In this document: one piece after another, positions 1 to 8,154 of the stretch
How positions within the stretch are numbered: position 1 is the stretch's first letter
How the letters are laid out: every line of letters starts with the position of its first letter
Assembly: GCA_900544235.1 (NCBI GenBank)
Contig: UQUL01000016.1
Coordinates: 1-45,181 of the forward strand
Reading direction: 5' to 3'
Source of the DNA: an uncultured Collinsella sp.
GTDB lineage: Bacteria > Actinomycetota > Coriobacteriia > Coriobacteriales > Coriobacteriaceae
DNA: 45,181 nt
Translations under genes and position numbers: made by a program
The notes under the pieces: generated by a model
Told to the model about the DNA's origin: nothing
The model's database searches: none
Seen by the model: only the letters and a program-made list of their open reading frames with translations

Positions 1-42
1 TACTACGCGTCTCGTGGGCTCGGAGATGTGTATAAGAGACAG
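1..42 (+). other. Illumina Nextera index and Tn5 transposase adapter (not genomic)
   Basis: Positions 9-42 match the 34-nt Nextera read-2 transposase adapter, ending with the 19-bp Tn5 mosaic end AGATGTGTATAAGAGACAG at 24-42. Positions 1-8 (TACTACGC) sit exactly where the i7 index belongs and, from memory, equal the adapter-strand index N719. Genomic sequence therefore begins at 43. This is a library artefact at a contig end, not a transposon. Confidence 0.98.
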
Positions 43-1085
43 GTGTTACATTCTCCGAGCTCGTCGAGGCTGAGGTTGCCGCCCGCCCCAATATCGAGAT
101 CATTCACGGCGAGGTCACCCAGATCCCCGAGGGCCACGTGGTCATTGCCGCGGGCCCGCTGTGTTCACCGGCGCTGAGCGAAGAGGTTATGAAGCTCGTC
201 GGTGGCGATGCCCTTGCGTTCTTCGATGCCGCGGCGCCGATCGTCGATGCCTCCACGCTCGATATGGACGTGCTGTTCTCGCAGTCGCGCTATGAGGAGC
301 AGGGGAGCGGCGACTATCTCAACGCTCCGCTCAATAAGGAGGAGTACGAGGCCTTTATCGAGGCGCTTACCACGGCCGACCGCGTGGTGCTCAAAGACTT
401 TGAGGGCGGCGATCTGTTCCAGGCCTGCCAGCCTGCCGAGGAGGTTGCGCGCACCGGCAAGGACGCCATTCGCTTTGGCGCCATGAAGCCCGTCGGCCTC
501 ACCGACCCGCGTACCGGACGTCGCCCCTGGGCGGCGATACAGCTGCGTGCCGAGAACAAGGAGAAGACCGCCTATAACCTGGTGGGCTTCCAGACCAACC
601 TGACCTTTGGCGAGCAGAAGCGCGTCTTCCATATGGTGCCGGGCCTGGAGAACGCTGAGTTCTTCCGCTACGGTGTCATGCATCGCAATACCTTTGTCGA
701 CGCTCCGCACGTGCTCGATGGCACCTTTGCCGTGCCCGGTACCGGCGTGCGCCTGGCCGGTCAGATCACCGGCACCGAGGGGTACATGGAAGCCGTGGCG
801 ACCGGTCTGCTCGCGGCGCTCAACACCTATGCAGAGGCTATCGGCGCCGATTCCGTCGAGTTGCCCCGCGTGGGCGCCCTGGGTGCGCTCGTGGGCTATG
901 CGACCGATCCTGCCACCGTGGGCTATCAGCCTATGCATGTCAACTTTGGCCTGGTGCCGCCACTCGAGGATGGTAAGCGCCGCAGCAAGCGCGACCGATA
1001 TCAGGCCTATGCGGACCGTGCGCTCGAGGCCCTCGATGCCTACTTGGCCACGCGTTCCGACTTGTTTGGAGGCGACCGGTCATAG
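43..1085 (+). CDS. trmFO: Folate-dependent tRNA (uracil-54-C5)-methyltransferase TrmFO, 5' truncated
   Basis: C-terminal 346 residues of TrmFO, the FAD enzyme that uses methylenetetrahydrofolate to make m5U54 (ribothymidine) in the tRNA T-loop. The reading frame is open from 45 (43-44 are the end of a broken codon) and begins with residues matching the family at about position 90-100, so roughly the first 90-100 residues with the FAD-binding GxGxxG are lost to the contig edge. The family-typical stretches ACQPAEEVARTGKDAIRFGA, VGFQTNLTFGEQKRVF and FFRYGVMHRNTF are all present. A normal full protein is about 435-445 residues. The stop TAG (1083-1085) overlaps the presumed start of the recombinase gene. 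The trmFO-xerC pairing is known from Firmicutes. The apparent ATG at 138 is internal. Confidence 0.96.
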
Positions 1086-2002
1086 CCTTTGGCCTGTACG
1101 ACACCGTCGACTCTTTTATCGCCTATATCGCACGCGTTGAGGGGCTTTCTCCCAACACGGTGACGGCCTATGGCTCGAGACTGGAGCGCTTCGCTGCCTG
1201 GTGCGAGCGCGAGGATATTGATGCTTTCGCTGCCGACGTGCGCACCATTCGTCGCTATCTTGCTGAGCTTTCGCGTGAGCAGGTGGCTCCCCGAACGCTT
1301 GCGGCGCACCTGTCGGCTATCCGATCTCTCTATCGTTGGATGGCTGCCGAGGGGATTGTCGAGGGCGATGCGGTTTCGGCGATCGCATCGCCCAAACTGC
1401 CGCGCGACCTGCCGGGCGTCCTTACGACCCAGCAGGTCGAGGCGCTGCTCAAGACGCCTGATACCTCGACGCCCGCGGGATTGCGCGATGCGGCGATGCT
1501 TGAGTTGCTCTATGCCTCCGGCGCGCGAATCTCGGAGCTCGCGGCGCTCAACGTGGAGTCTATTGGTTGGTCCGAGCGAACGCTGCGACTTTGGGGCAAG
1601 GGGAGCAAGGAGCGTATCGTCCCTCTGTATCGTCGTGCGCTCGAGGCGACGCGTCTCTATATTGAGGAGGGGAGGCCGGAGTTGCTCGCTCAGGCAAAGC
1701 GCCGTGACCCCGCTACCGGGCCGCATCCGCTGCTTATATCGGCGCGCGGCAATCGCATGAGCGCCGCGATGCTCCGGCGGCGGTTCCATACGCTGGCGAG
1801 GCTCGCCGGCATTCCGGCTGACATCGCCCCGCATGCGATGCGCCATACCTTTGCGACCGACTTGCTCGAGGGCGGTGCGGACCTGCGCTCGGTTCAAGAG
1901 CTGCTAGGTCATGCGAGCCTGTCCACGACGCAGATCTACACGCATCTCACACCCGATCGGCTCAAACGTGCCGTGGCTCAAGCCCATCCCCGCGGCGAAT
2001 AG
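1082..2002 (+). CDS. xerC: Tyrosine recombinase XerC/XerD type, non-canonical ATA start proposed
   Basis: Site-specific recombinase for resolving chromosome dimers at dif. All catalytic residues are visible (numbering from the proposed start): R149 in ASGARISEL, K173 in GKGSKERIVP, H251 and R254 in HAMRHTF, H277 in LLGH and the nucleophile Y286 in IYTH. This spacing fits XerC/D, and about 306 residues is near the family length. The N-terminal helix (YDTVDSFIAYIARVEGLSPN) lies upstream of the first ordinary start, GTG 1160, and no ATG, GTG or TTG occurs in frame between the stop at 974 and 1160. ATA at 1082 has GGAGG at 1068-1072 nine bases upstream and overlaps the trmFO stop as ATAG. I therefore start the gene there; a sequencing error is the alternative. 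The symbol xerC rests on the trmFO-xerC synteny. Confidence 0.88.
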   Translation: MAFGLYDTVDSFIAYIARVEGLSPNTVTAYGSRLERFAAWCEREDIDAFAADVRTIRRYLAELSREQVAPRTLAAHLSAIRSLYRWMAAEGIVEGDAVSAIASPKLPRDLPGVLTTQQVEALLKTPDTSTPAGLRDAAMLELLYASGARISELAALNVESIGWSERTLRLWGKGSKERIVPLYRRALEATRLYIEEGRPELLAQAKRRDPATGPHPLLISARGNRMSAAMLRRRFHTLARLAGIPADIAPHAMRHTFATDLLEGGADLRSVQELLGHASLSTTQIYTHLTPDRLKRAVAQAHPRGE

Positions 2003-2051
2003 TGGCTGGGACGTCCCGCGCCGCACTCAGGTGTGTGGTTTTGATTGCGGG

Positions 2052-2080
2052 TTGGCAGGAAGAGGCATTCCTGCTATCAT
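2052..2080 (+). promoter_or_regulatory. rpsB promoter
   Basis: TTGGCA (2052-2057), a 17-bp spacer, then TATCAT (2075-2080) preceded by TGC, so both a reasonable -35 and an extended -10. Transcription should start near 2087, leaving a leader of about 135 nt before rpsB. This is the best sigma-A-like promoter in the window. Confidence 0.75.
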
Positions 2081-2086
2081 TCATCG

Positions 2087-2221
2087 GGTTGCTTCACGGC
2101 AACATGTTTTTATCACGCACGCGCGGCTACTTCATACCGTGGTGCCCGGGCTTTGGTAGCACATGTCCGGGTTGGTTTTGGAGGATGACCCCGCGCGGAG
2201 GCAAACCACAGGAGGTTTAAC
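2087..2221 (+). promoter_or_regulatory. rpsB leader, possibly structured
   Basis: A 135-nt leader, long for this compact genome. CCCGG (2145-2149) can pair with CCGGG (2167-2171), and GTGC (2142-2145) with GCAC (2159-2162), as competing alternatives. A strong AGGAGG (2210-2215) precedes the start. Ribosomal protein S2 represses its own mRNA through the rpsB leader in some bacteria; a similar role here is only a guess from length and pairing. Confidence 0.35.
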
Positions 2222-2950
2222 ATGGCTACCAAGATTAATATCCGCACTCTGCTCGAGGCCGGCTGCCACTTCGGTCACCAGACCCGTCGCTGGAACCCCA
2301 AGATGAAGCCGTTCATCTTCGGTGAGCGCAACGGCATCTACATCCTCGACCTCAAGCAGACCATCCTCGACGCCGACCAGGCCTACACCTTCGTCAAGAA
2401 CGTCGCCAAGGGTGGCAACGTGCTGTTCGTCGGCACCAAGAAGCAGGCTCAGGAGGCCGTCAAGAACGCTGCTGAGCGCGCCAACATGCCTTACATCAAC
2501 CAGCGTTGGCTCGGCGGTATGCTGACCAACTTCGTCACCATCCGCTCCCGCATCAACCGCATGGAGGAGCTCGAGGCCATGGTCGAGGACGGCCGCATGG
2601 CTGTTCTGCCCAAGAAGGAGCAGGCTGTTCTCGGCAAGGAGCTCACCAAGCTCCAGACCAACCTCGGTGGAGCCCGCGACATGAAGGGTCTGCCCCAGGC
2701 TCTCTTCGTCATCGACACCAAGCGCGAGGAGAACGCCATCAAGGAGGCTCAGCGCCTGAACATCCCCGTCGTCGCTCTGATCGACACCAACTCCGATCCC
2801 GACGAGGTCGAGTACGGCATCCCCTGCAACGATGACGCTATCTCCGCTGTCACCCTTATGTGCGAGCTCATGGCTGACGCCTGCCTCGCTGGCTCTGGTA
2901 AGGAGCAGGTCTCCGAGGCCGAGATGGCCGCTGAGCCCAAGGCCGAGTAA
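2222..2950 (+). CDS. rpsB: 30S ribosomal protein S2
   Basis: Component of the small subunit near the platform, needed for S1 and mRNA binding. The protein has 242 residues with hallmark stretches LLEAGCHFGHQTRRWNPKMK near residue 10, NGIYILDLKQT and the C-terminal AIKEAQRLNIPVVALIDTN and IPCNDDA segments. AGGAGG at 2210-2215 fixes the ATG. The C-terminus ends in a Glu/Ala-rich tail. It forms a two-gene unit with tsf, 45 bp downstream, as in most bacteria, and is driven by the promoter at 2052-2080. Confidence 0.98.
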   Translation: MATKINIRTLLEAGCHFGHQTRRWNPKMKPFIFGERNGIYILDLKQTILDADQAYTFVKNVAKGGNVLFVGTKKQAQEAVKNAAERANMPYINQRWLGGMLTNFVTIRSRINRMEELEAMVEDGRMAVLPKKEQAVLGKELTKLQTNLGGARDMKGLPQALFVIDTKREENAIKEAQRLNIPVVALIDTNSDPDEVEYGIPCNDDAISAVTLMCELMADACLAGSGKEQVSEAEMAAEPKAE

Positions 2951-2995
2951 ATCAGTCTTAGTTAATTCTTTTTCATCTCTTTGAAAGGAACCACA

Positions 2996-3865
2996 ATGGC
3001 CCAGATTACCGCCGCTATGGTCAAGCAGCTCCGCGAGATGACCGACTCCCCGATGATGGAGTGCAAGAAGGCTCTCGTCGAGGCTGACGGCGACATGAAC
3101 GCCGCTGTCGACGTTCTGCGTAAGAACGGCCTTGCCAAGGCTGCCAAGAAGGCTGGCCGTGAGACCAACGAGGGCGCTGTCGCCGCGTTCGTCTCCGAGG
3201 ATGGCAAGACCGGCGCTCTGCTCGAGCTCTCCTGCGAGACCGACTTCGTTGGCTCTAACGCCAAGTTCACCGGCTTTGCTTCCAAGGTCGCTGAGGTTGT
3301 CGCCACCACCGAGCCTGCTGACGTCGACGCTCTGCTCGAGAAGCCGATGGGCGAGGAGACCGTTTCCTCCGAGCTCACCGAGATGATTCACATCATGGGC
3401 GAGAACATGAAGATCTCCCGCTTCGCCGCCCGTAAGGCCGAGAACGGCGCTCTCGCTTCTTACATCCACATGGGTGGTAAGATCGGCGTCCTCGTCGAGT
3501 TTGCTTTCGAGAAGGCCGAGACCGCTCAGGCTGAGTCCTTCAAGACCTTCGCTCACGACGTTGCCCTTCAGGTTGCCGCCGTCGCCCCGATCTGCGCTAC
3601 CCGCGATCAGGTTCCGGCCGAGACCGTCGAGCACGAGAAGCAGATCTACATGGCTCAGGCTGCCGAGTCCGGCAAGCCCGAGGCTATTCAGGAGAAGATG
3701 GCTGTCGGCCGTCTGGAGAAGTTCTACAAGCAGTCCGTGCTCACCGAGCAGGAGTTCATCAAGGACAGCTCCCTCACCATCAAGAAGTACGCTGAGCAGG
3801 TCTCCAAGGAGCTCGGCGACACCATTACCGTCGTTGCCTTTGACCGTCTGGTCCGTGGCGAGTAA
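2996..3865 (+). CDS. tsf: Translation elongation factor Ts
   Basis: Guanine nucleotide exchange factor that recycles EF-Tu from GDP to GTP form. The 289-residue protein begins with the UBA-like domain MAQITAAMVKQLREMTDSPM, followed by the exchange-core motif ETDFVGSN (the TDFV loop that inserts into EF-Tu) and two EF-Ts dimerisation-type repeats. ATG 2996 follows AAAGGA (2984-2989); an in-frame TTG at 2981 lies upstream of that ribosome-binding site and is not used. It is co-transcribed with rpsB and closed by the terminator at 3889-3923. Confidence 0.98.
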   Translation: MAQITAAMVKQLREMTDSPMMECKKALVEADGDMNAAVDVLRKNGLAKAAKKAGRETNEGAVAAFVSEDGKTGALLELSCETDFVGSNAKFTGFASKVAEVVATTEPADVDALLEKPMGEETVSSELTEMIHIMGENMKISRFAARKAENGALASYIHMGGKIGVLVEFAFEKAETAQAESFKTFAHDVALQVAAVAPICATRDQVPAETVEHEKQIYMAQAAESGKPEAIQEKMAVGRLEKFYKQSVLTEQEFIKDSSLTIKKYAEQVSKELGDTITVVAFDRLVRGE

Positions 3866-3888
3866 ATAAGCTCTTGTAGCTGGTAATG

Positions 3889-3923
3889 AGCAGGCTGTGG
3901 GTTTTACTCACAGCCTGCTTTTT
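3889..3923 (+). terminator. Rho-independent terminator after tsf
   Basis: Perfect 11-bp stem AGCAGGCTGTG / CACAGCCTGCT (3889-3899, 3909-3919) with a 9-nt loop and a T run to 3923. A second small hairpin, GGCTC-TTATCA-GAGCC (3927-3942), follows just before the pyrH promoter. Confidence 0.92.
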
Positions 3924-3944
3924 CATGGCTCTTATCAGAGCCTT

Positions 3945-3953
3945 TGATATCAT
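3945..3953 (+). promoter_or_regulatory. Extended -10 promoter of the pyrH operon
   Basis: TGA-TATCAT (3945-3953) is an extended -10 placed right after the tsf terminator and 29 bp before the pyrH start. I see no convincing -35 at 16-18 bp. The same TG-N-TATCAT form precedes rpsB and adhE. Confidence 0.55.
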
Positions 3954-3982
3954 ATTGAGAGTCTAATTAAAGGAGGATCGCT

Positions 3983-4705
3983 TTGTCCGACATCCGATAT
4001 AAACGCGTGCTTCTTAAGCTTTCCGGCGAAGCACTGATGGGCGACGGCCAATATGGCATCGACCCCAAGGTTACCGACCATCTTGCCAAGCAGGTTAAGG
4101 AGCTGCTCGCCGTTGGCCATGAGGTCGGCGTCGTTGTCGGCGGCGGCAATATTTTCCGCGGCATGGCCGGCGCTGCCGGTGGCATGGAGCGTGCACAGGC
4201 CGACTACATGGGCATGTTGGCAACCGTTATGAACGCGCTCGCCCTGCAGGATGCCTTCGAGCACAACGATGTTCCCTGCCGCGTGATGAGCGCTATCCAG
4301 ATGAACGAGATCTGCGAGCCCTATATTCGCCGTCGCGCCATCAACCACCTTTCCAAGGGCAACGTCGTTATTTTTGCTGCCGGTTCGGGCAATCCGTACT
4401 TTACGACCGACACCGCCGCGGCTCTTCGTGCGTGCGAGATCGGCGCCGAGATTCTGATTAAAGCCACCAAGGTTGACGGCATCTACGATAAGGATCCCGT
4501 CAAGTGCGCCGACGCCGTCCGTTTTGACAAGATTACCTACCACGAGGTTCTCGTCCGCGGTCTGCAGGTTATGGATTCCACGGCTACGGCACTGTGCCAG
4601 GACAACCGTATGCCGATTTTGGTCCTCAACATCGATGGCGAGGACACCGTCAAGCGCGCGCTTTCGGGTGAGCCCGTCGGCACGCTCGTCTATCAGGAGG
4701 ATTAA
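3983..4705 (+). CDS. pyrH: Uridylate kinase (UMP kinase)
   Basis: Hexameric bacterial UMP kinase of the amino-acid kinase fold that makes UDP from UMP. Visible motifs in the 240 residues: KLSGEALMG (nucleotide binding, N-terminus), GGGNIFRGMAG, and TDTAAALRACEIGA with KATKVDGIYDKDP (ATP and uridine site). The start is TTG 3983, positioned by AAAGGAGG (3969-3976); no ATG fits. It heads the operon pyrH-frr-uppS-cdsA-dxr-rseP-ispG-proS, with frr 2 bp away. It works downstream of the pyr operon later in the window. Confidence 0.98.
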   Translation: MSDIRYKRVLLKLSGEALMGDGQYGIDPKVTDHLAKQVKELLAVGHEVGVVVGGGNIFRGMAGAAGGMERAQADYMGMLATVMNALALQDAFEHNDVPCRVMSAIQMNEICEPYIRRRAINHLSKGNVVIFAAGSGNPYFTTDTAAALRACEIGAEILIKATKVDGIYDKDPVKCADAVRFDKITYHEVLVRGLQVMDSTATALCQDNRMPILVLNIDGEDTVKRALSGEPVGTLVYQED

Positions 4706-4707
4706 GC

Positions 4708-5244
4708 ATGGCAGAGAACATCACCGCCCATATGGACAAGTCGCTCGAGTCCCTCAAGCATAACTTCTCCAAGGTCCGTACCGGCCGCGCCAATGCCAAC
4801 ATTCTGTCCGACATCACCGTCGATTATTACGGTGTTCCCACGCCGGTCACGCAGGTTGCCGCCGTCAAGACCCCCGAGGCCCACATGCTGCTCATCGAGC
4901 CGTGGGACAAGGCACTCATCAATGCTATCGTCAAGGCCATCGGCGCTTCCGATCTGGGTATTACCCCCAACTCCGATGGCACCGTCGTTCGTCTTCCGTT
5001 CCCGGCTCCCACTGAGGAGCGCCGTCGCGAGCTCGTCAAGGAGTGCCGCGAGTACGCCGAGCAGGCCAAGGTGTCTATCCGTAACATCCGTCGCGACTTC
5101 AACAACAAGCTCGAGCGCGATGAGGAGCTCACCGAGGACGATGTCCGTCGCGAGCAGGCTAAGGTCCAGAAGCACACCGATGAGTATGTCGCCAAGGTCG
5201 AGGAGCTTCTGAAGGAAAAAGAAGCTGAGGTCATGGAGATCTAA
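4708..5244 (+). CDS. frr: Ribosome recycling factor
   Basis: RRF splits post-termination 70S ribosomes together with EF-G. The 178 residues include the typical SLESLKHNFSKVRTGRANAN start of the long-helix domain, the central beta domain with YYGVPTPVTQVA, and the conserved C-terminal helices VSIRNIRRDFNNKLERDEELTEDD. It is a few residues shorter than the usual 185, mostly at the N-terminus. The ribosome-binding site is CAGGAGG inside the end of pyrH, 2 bp from the start. Confidence 0.98.
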   Translation: MAENITAHMDKSLESLKHNFSKVRTGRANANILSDITVDYYGVPTPVTQVAAVKTPEAHMLLIEPWDKALINAIVKAIGASDLGITPNSDGTVVRLPFPAPTEERRRELVKECREYAEQAKVSIRNIRRDFNNKLERDEELTEDDVRREQAKVQKHTDEYVAKVEELLKEKEAEVMEI

Positions 5245-5245
5245 G

Positions 5246-6040
5246 GTGCAATACGACGAGCATAAACTGGTCGAGTACTTTGCCGACGCCCCTGCGGGCG
5301 TCGGTTTTTCCGACCTTGACCTCAATAACATTCCGCACCATATCTCGTGCATCATGGACGGCAACGGTCGTTGGGCCACGTCGCGCGGTCTTGCACGCAC
5401 CGAGGGCCACAAGGCGGGTATCGTCTCGCTGCGCGAGATCATTACCGCCTGCGTGCGCCTGGGCGTCGACGTGCTTTCGGCCTATGCGTTTTCTACCGAA
5501 AACTGGAACCGCCCGCAGCATGAGGTCAACGTCTTGATGCACCTGTTTGCCAAGACGTTTATCGATGAGTTGCCGCTGCTTAAGCGCGAAAACGTTCGCG
5601 TTGTCTTTTTGGGCGATATTTCCGCGCTGCCCAAGAAGACCCGCGACGTTTTTGAACGCGGTCTTGCCGAGTGCGCCGATCACACCGGTATGACGCTGGC
5701 GCTTGCTGTCAACTACGGCGCGCGTGCCGAGATTACCCGCGCTGTCCGTCAGATCGCGCTCGACGTTGCCGCCGGTAAGATTGATCCTGCCGCAATTGAT
5801 GACGACATGGTGGCTTCTCACCTCTATACCGCTGGCCTTCCCGATCCTGAGCTTGTGATTCGCACTTCTGGTGAGCTGCGCCTTTCGAACTATCTGCTGT
5901 GGCAGGTGGCTTATTCCGAGTTCTACGTCACCGATACCTATTGGCCCGACTTTGATCGTTGGGGCCTTGTCGACGCCATTTTGGCCTATCAGGGCCGTGA
6001 CCGTAGGTTTGGTGGTCTGAGCAAGACCGAGGAGGCTTAA
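5246..6040 (+). CDS. uppS: Undecaprenyl diphosphate synthase (cis-prenyltransferase)
   Basis: Condenses isopentenyl diphosphates onto farnesyl diphosphate in the cis configuration to make the C55 lipid carrier for cell-wall synthesis. The 264-residue protein shows the catalytic IMDGNGRWA motif (Asp near residue 37), AYAFSTENWNRP, and the C-terminal RTSGELRLSNYLLWQ and SEFYVTDTYWPDF signature, all intact. The start is GTG 5246, one base after the frr stop. A roughly 25-residue N-terminal extension precedes the catalytic core. It is followed 2 bp later by cdsA. Confidence 0.97.
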   Translation: MQYDEHKLVEYFADAPAGVGFSDLDLNNIPHHISCIMDGNGRWATSRGLARTEGHKAGIVSLREIITACVRLGVDVLSAYAFSTENWNRPQHEVNVLMHLFAKTFIDELPLLKRENVRVVFLGDISALPKKTRDVFERGLAECADHTGMTLALAVNYGARAEITRAVRQIALDVAAGKIDPAAIDDDMVASHLYTAGLPDPELVIRTSGELRLSNYLLWQVAYSEFYVTDTYWPDFDRWGLVDAILAYQGRDRRFGGLSKTEEA

Positions 6041-6042
6041 TC

Positions 6043-6942
6043 GTGTCCGATCGTCCCAAGGCATCTGCTCCCAAGACGCCTGCGCGCAAAGCTGCCACTG
6101 CGGGAGCGCCTGCAGCGAAGAGCGGCACCGGTTCGTGGCTTGCCGGCTTTATCACCCGTGCCGCCGCCGGTATCGTCTATGCCTTTGTCTTTATCCTGTG
6201 CCTGGTTTTGGGTATTGTGCCCACGGCCATCTTTGTTTCTGTCATGAGCGGCCTGTGCTGCTATGAGTTTTTCCGTATGACGAGGCTCGATGGCAAGATG
6301 GCTAACGAGCGCATGGGTATCGCTGCCGCCGTACTCTTTCCGCTGTCGGCGTTGGGCGATTCGATGTTGCTGAATGCCCTGCTTTTTGCCCTGATGCTCG
6401 CTGTGGGCATTTGGTATGTTTGGTCGCCGCGTACCCGCATCTCTGATGTGGCCGTGACGCTCATGGGTCCCATCTACACTGGCTTTATGCTGTCGGCTAT
6501 CGTGCTGCTGCGCGATGCCGTGCCCGGTTTTGCCGGCGCCCTGCTTTCGGTGGGCGTTTGCGCGTCCCTTTGGGTCTCCGATTCGTTTGCCTACATCGTG
6601 GGTAGCCGTATCGGCAAGCACAAGATGGTTCCCAAGATCTCTCCCAAAAAGAGCTGGGAGGGGTTTGTCGGCGGCATCCTGGGCTCGGTTTTGATTTGGC
6701 TCATCCTGTGGGCGACGCACTTCTACAAGCTCAGCCTGCCCTATGCGCTGCTGTGCGGCGTGGTCGTGTCCGTCCTGGGCGTTATCGGAGACCTCATCGA
6801 GTCGCGCATCAAGCGCGGTGTGGGCGTTAAGGATTCCGGTAACCTTATCCCGGGCCACGGCGGCATGCTCGATCGTAGCGATTCGCTTATCTTTGGCTGC
6901 ATTACCGCGCAGCTGCTTTTGATGATCGGAGGCGTGCTGTAA
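6043..6942 (+). CDS. cdsA: Phosphatidate cytidylyltransferase (CDP-diacylglycerol synthase)
   Basis: Integral membrane enzyme making CDP-diacylglycerol from phosphatidic acid and CTP, the branch point of phospholipid synthesis. The 299 residues begin with a Lys/Ala/Pro-rich cytosolic tail of about 30 residues, then several hydrophobic spans. The C-terminal CTP-transferase signature is clear: SPKKSWEG, DLIESRIKRGVGVKDSGNLI and GHGGMLDRSDSLIF with the Asp pair of the active site. It starts at GTG 6043. Its stop TAA shares an A with the dxr ATG. Confidence 0.97.
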   Translation: MSDRPKASAPKTPARKAATAGAPAAKSGTGSWLAGFITRAAAGIVYAFVFILCLVLGIVPTAIFVSVMSGLCCYEFFRMTRLDGKMANERMGIAAAVLFPLSALGDSMLLNALLFALMLAVGIWYVWSPRTRISDVAVTLMGPIYTGFMLSAIVLLRDAVPGFAGALLSVGVCASLWVSDSFAYIVGSRIGKHKMVPKISPKKSWEGFVGGILGSVLIWLILWATHFYKLSLPYALLCGVVVSVLGVIGDLIESRIKRGVGVKDSGNLIPGHGGMLDRSDSLIFGCITAQLLLMIGGVL

Positions 6943-8129
6943 TGTCCTTCCAGACGACGTATGGCCCCGATGGACGTCTCCGTGTTGCCATCCTGGGTTG
7001 TACGGGCTCTATCGGCACCCAGGCGCTCGATGTGTGCCGCCAGCATGCCGATCGCCTGCAGGTGACGGCGCTGTCCGTTAACTCCAGTACCTCCGAGCTC
7101 GTTGCCGCTGCCCGCGAGTTCTCGGTTCCGGCGGTTGCCGTGGCCGATGTCGCTCATGGCGATGACGCCGTGCTGCAGGAGTTGCCCGAGGGAACGAAGC
7201 TCGGCGTTGGCGCGCAGGCGGTTTGCGAGCTCGCGCGTCGCGACGATGTCGACTGCGTGCTCGTCGCTATTGTGGGCGCCGCCGGTCTCGAGGCGAGCCA
7301 TGCGGCCTTGACCTCGAATAAGCGTCTTGCCCTTGCCAACAAGGAGTCCCTCGTCGTTGGCGGCGACTTGCTTATGCCGTTGGCGCAACCGGGCCAGCTT
7401 ATTCCAGTCGACTCTGAGCACTCCGCCATCTACCAGTGCTATCTGGGGGAGAACCCACGCGAGGCTCATTGTATTTGGCTCACCTGCTCGGGCGGTCCGT
7501 TCTTTGGCCGCACCCGCGACGAGCTCGACCGCGTGACGCGTGCCGATGCCCTCGCACATCCCACGTGGGCCATGGGTGCCAAGATCACCATCGACTCCGC
7601 CACCCTCATGAACAAGGGCCTGGAGCGCATTGAGGCCATGCATCTGTTTAACTGCGACCTCGATTTCATTAACGTGGTCGTGCAGCGTCAGTCCAAGATT
7701 CACTCTATGGTCGAGTTCGCCGACGGCTCCGTGATGGCGCATCTCGGTGCTTCCGACATGCGTATTCCCATCCAGTTCGCGTTCTCGTATCCCGAGCGTT
7801 GGGATACCCCGGCGCCTCGTATCGATTTCCGCGAGCTGGGGCAGCTCACGTTTGATGCTGCCGACATGGATACCTTCCGCTGTCTGGCACTGGCCGAACG
7901 TGCCGGCAAGACGGGTGGCACCATGCCGTGCGTGCTCAATGCCGCCAACGAGGTCGCCGTCGATGCCTTCCTGAACGATGGCTGCAGCTTTACCGATATC
8001 GATCGCATTGTGGAATCCTGCATGGATTCCCACGATATGCAGGCGGTCGATTCGTTTGAGCAGCTTCGCGACATCGATGCATGGGCGCGTGAAAAGGCTG
8101 CGCAGGTGCTCGCCGCAACCCGTTCCTAA
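6942..8129 (+). CDS. dxr: 1-deoxy-D-xylulose 5-phosphate reductoisomerase
   Basis: First committed enzyme of the MEP isoprenoid pathway: it rearranges and reduces DXP to MEP with NADPH. In the 395 residues I see the Rossmann start VAILGCTGSIGTQALDV, LALANKESLVVGG, the metal and substrate motif VDSEHSAIYQC, and the flexible-loop region SGGPF. Its length is normal. It overlaps cdsA by one base. With uppS and ispG in the same operon, it supplies precursors for undecaprenyl phosphate. Confidence 0.98.
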   Translation: MSFQTTYGPDGRLRVAILGCTGSIGTQALDVCRQHADRLQVTALSVNSSTSELVAAAREFSVPAVAVADVAHGDDAVLQELPEGTKLGVGAQAVCELARRDDVDCVLVAIVGAAGLEASHAALTSNKRLALANKESLVVGGDLLMPLAQPGQLIPVDSEHSAIYQCYLGENPREAHCIWLTCSGGPFFGRTRDELDRVTRADALAHPTWAMGAKITIDSATLMNKGLERIEAMHLFNCDLDFINVVVQRQSKIHSMVEFADGSVMAHLGASDMRIPIQFAFSYPERWDTPAPRIDFRELGQLTFDAADMDTFRCLALAERAGKTGGTMPCVLNAANEVAVDAFLNDGCSFTDIDRIVESCMDSHDMQAVDSFEQLRDIDAWAREKAAQVLAATRS

Positions 8130-8154
8130 CCCATAAGGATTGCTTTTTCGTTTT

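Noticed and set aside
24..42. Tn5 inverted end as a genuine transposon
   Set aside because: It is preceded by the rest of the Nextera adapter and an index, so it is a library artefact.
2002..2220. Small ORF of 72 codons between xerC and rpsB
   Set aside because: It covers the rpsB promoter and leader, has no ribosome-binding site and no recognisable protein features.
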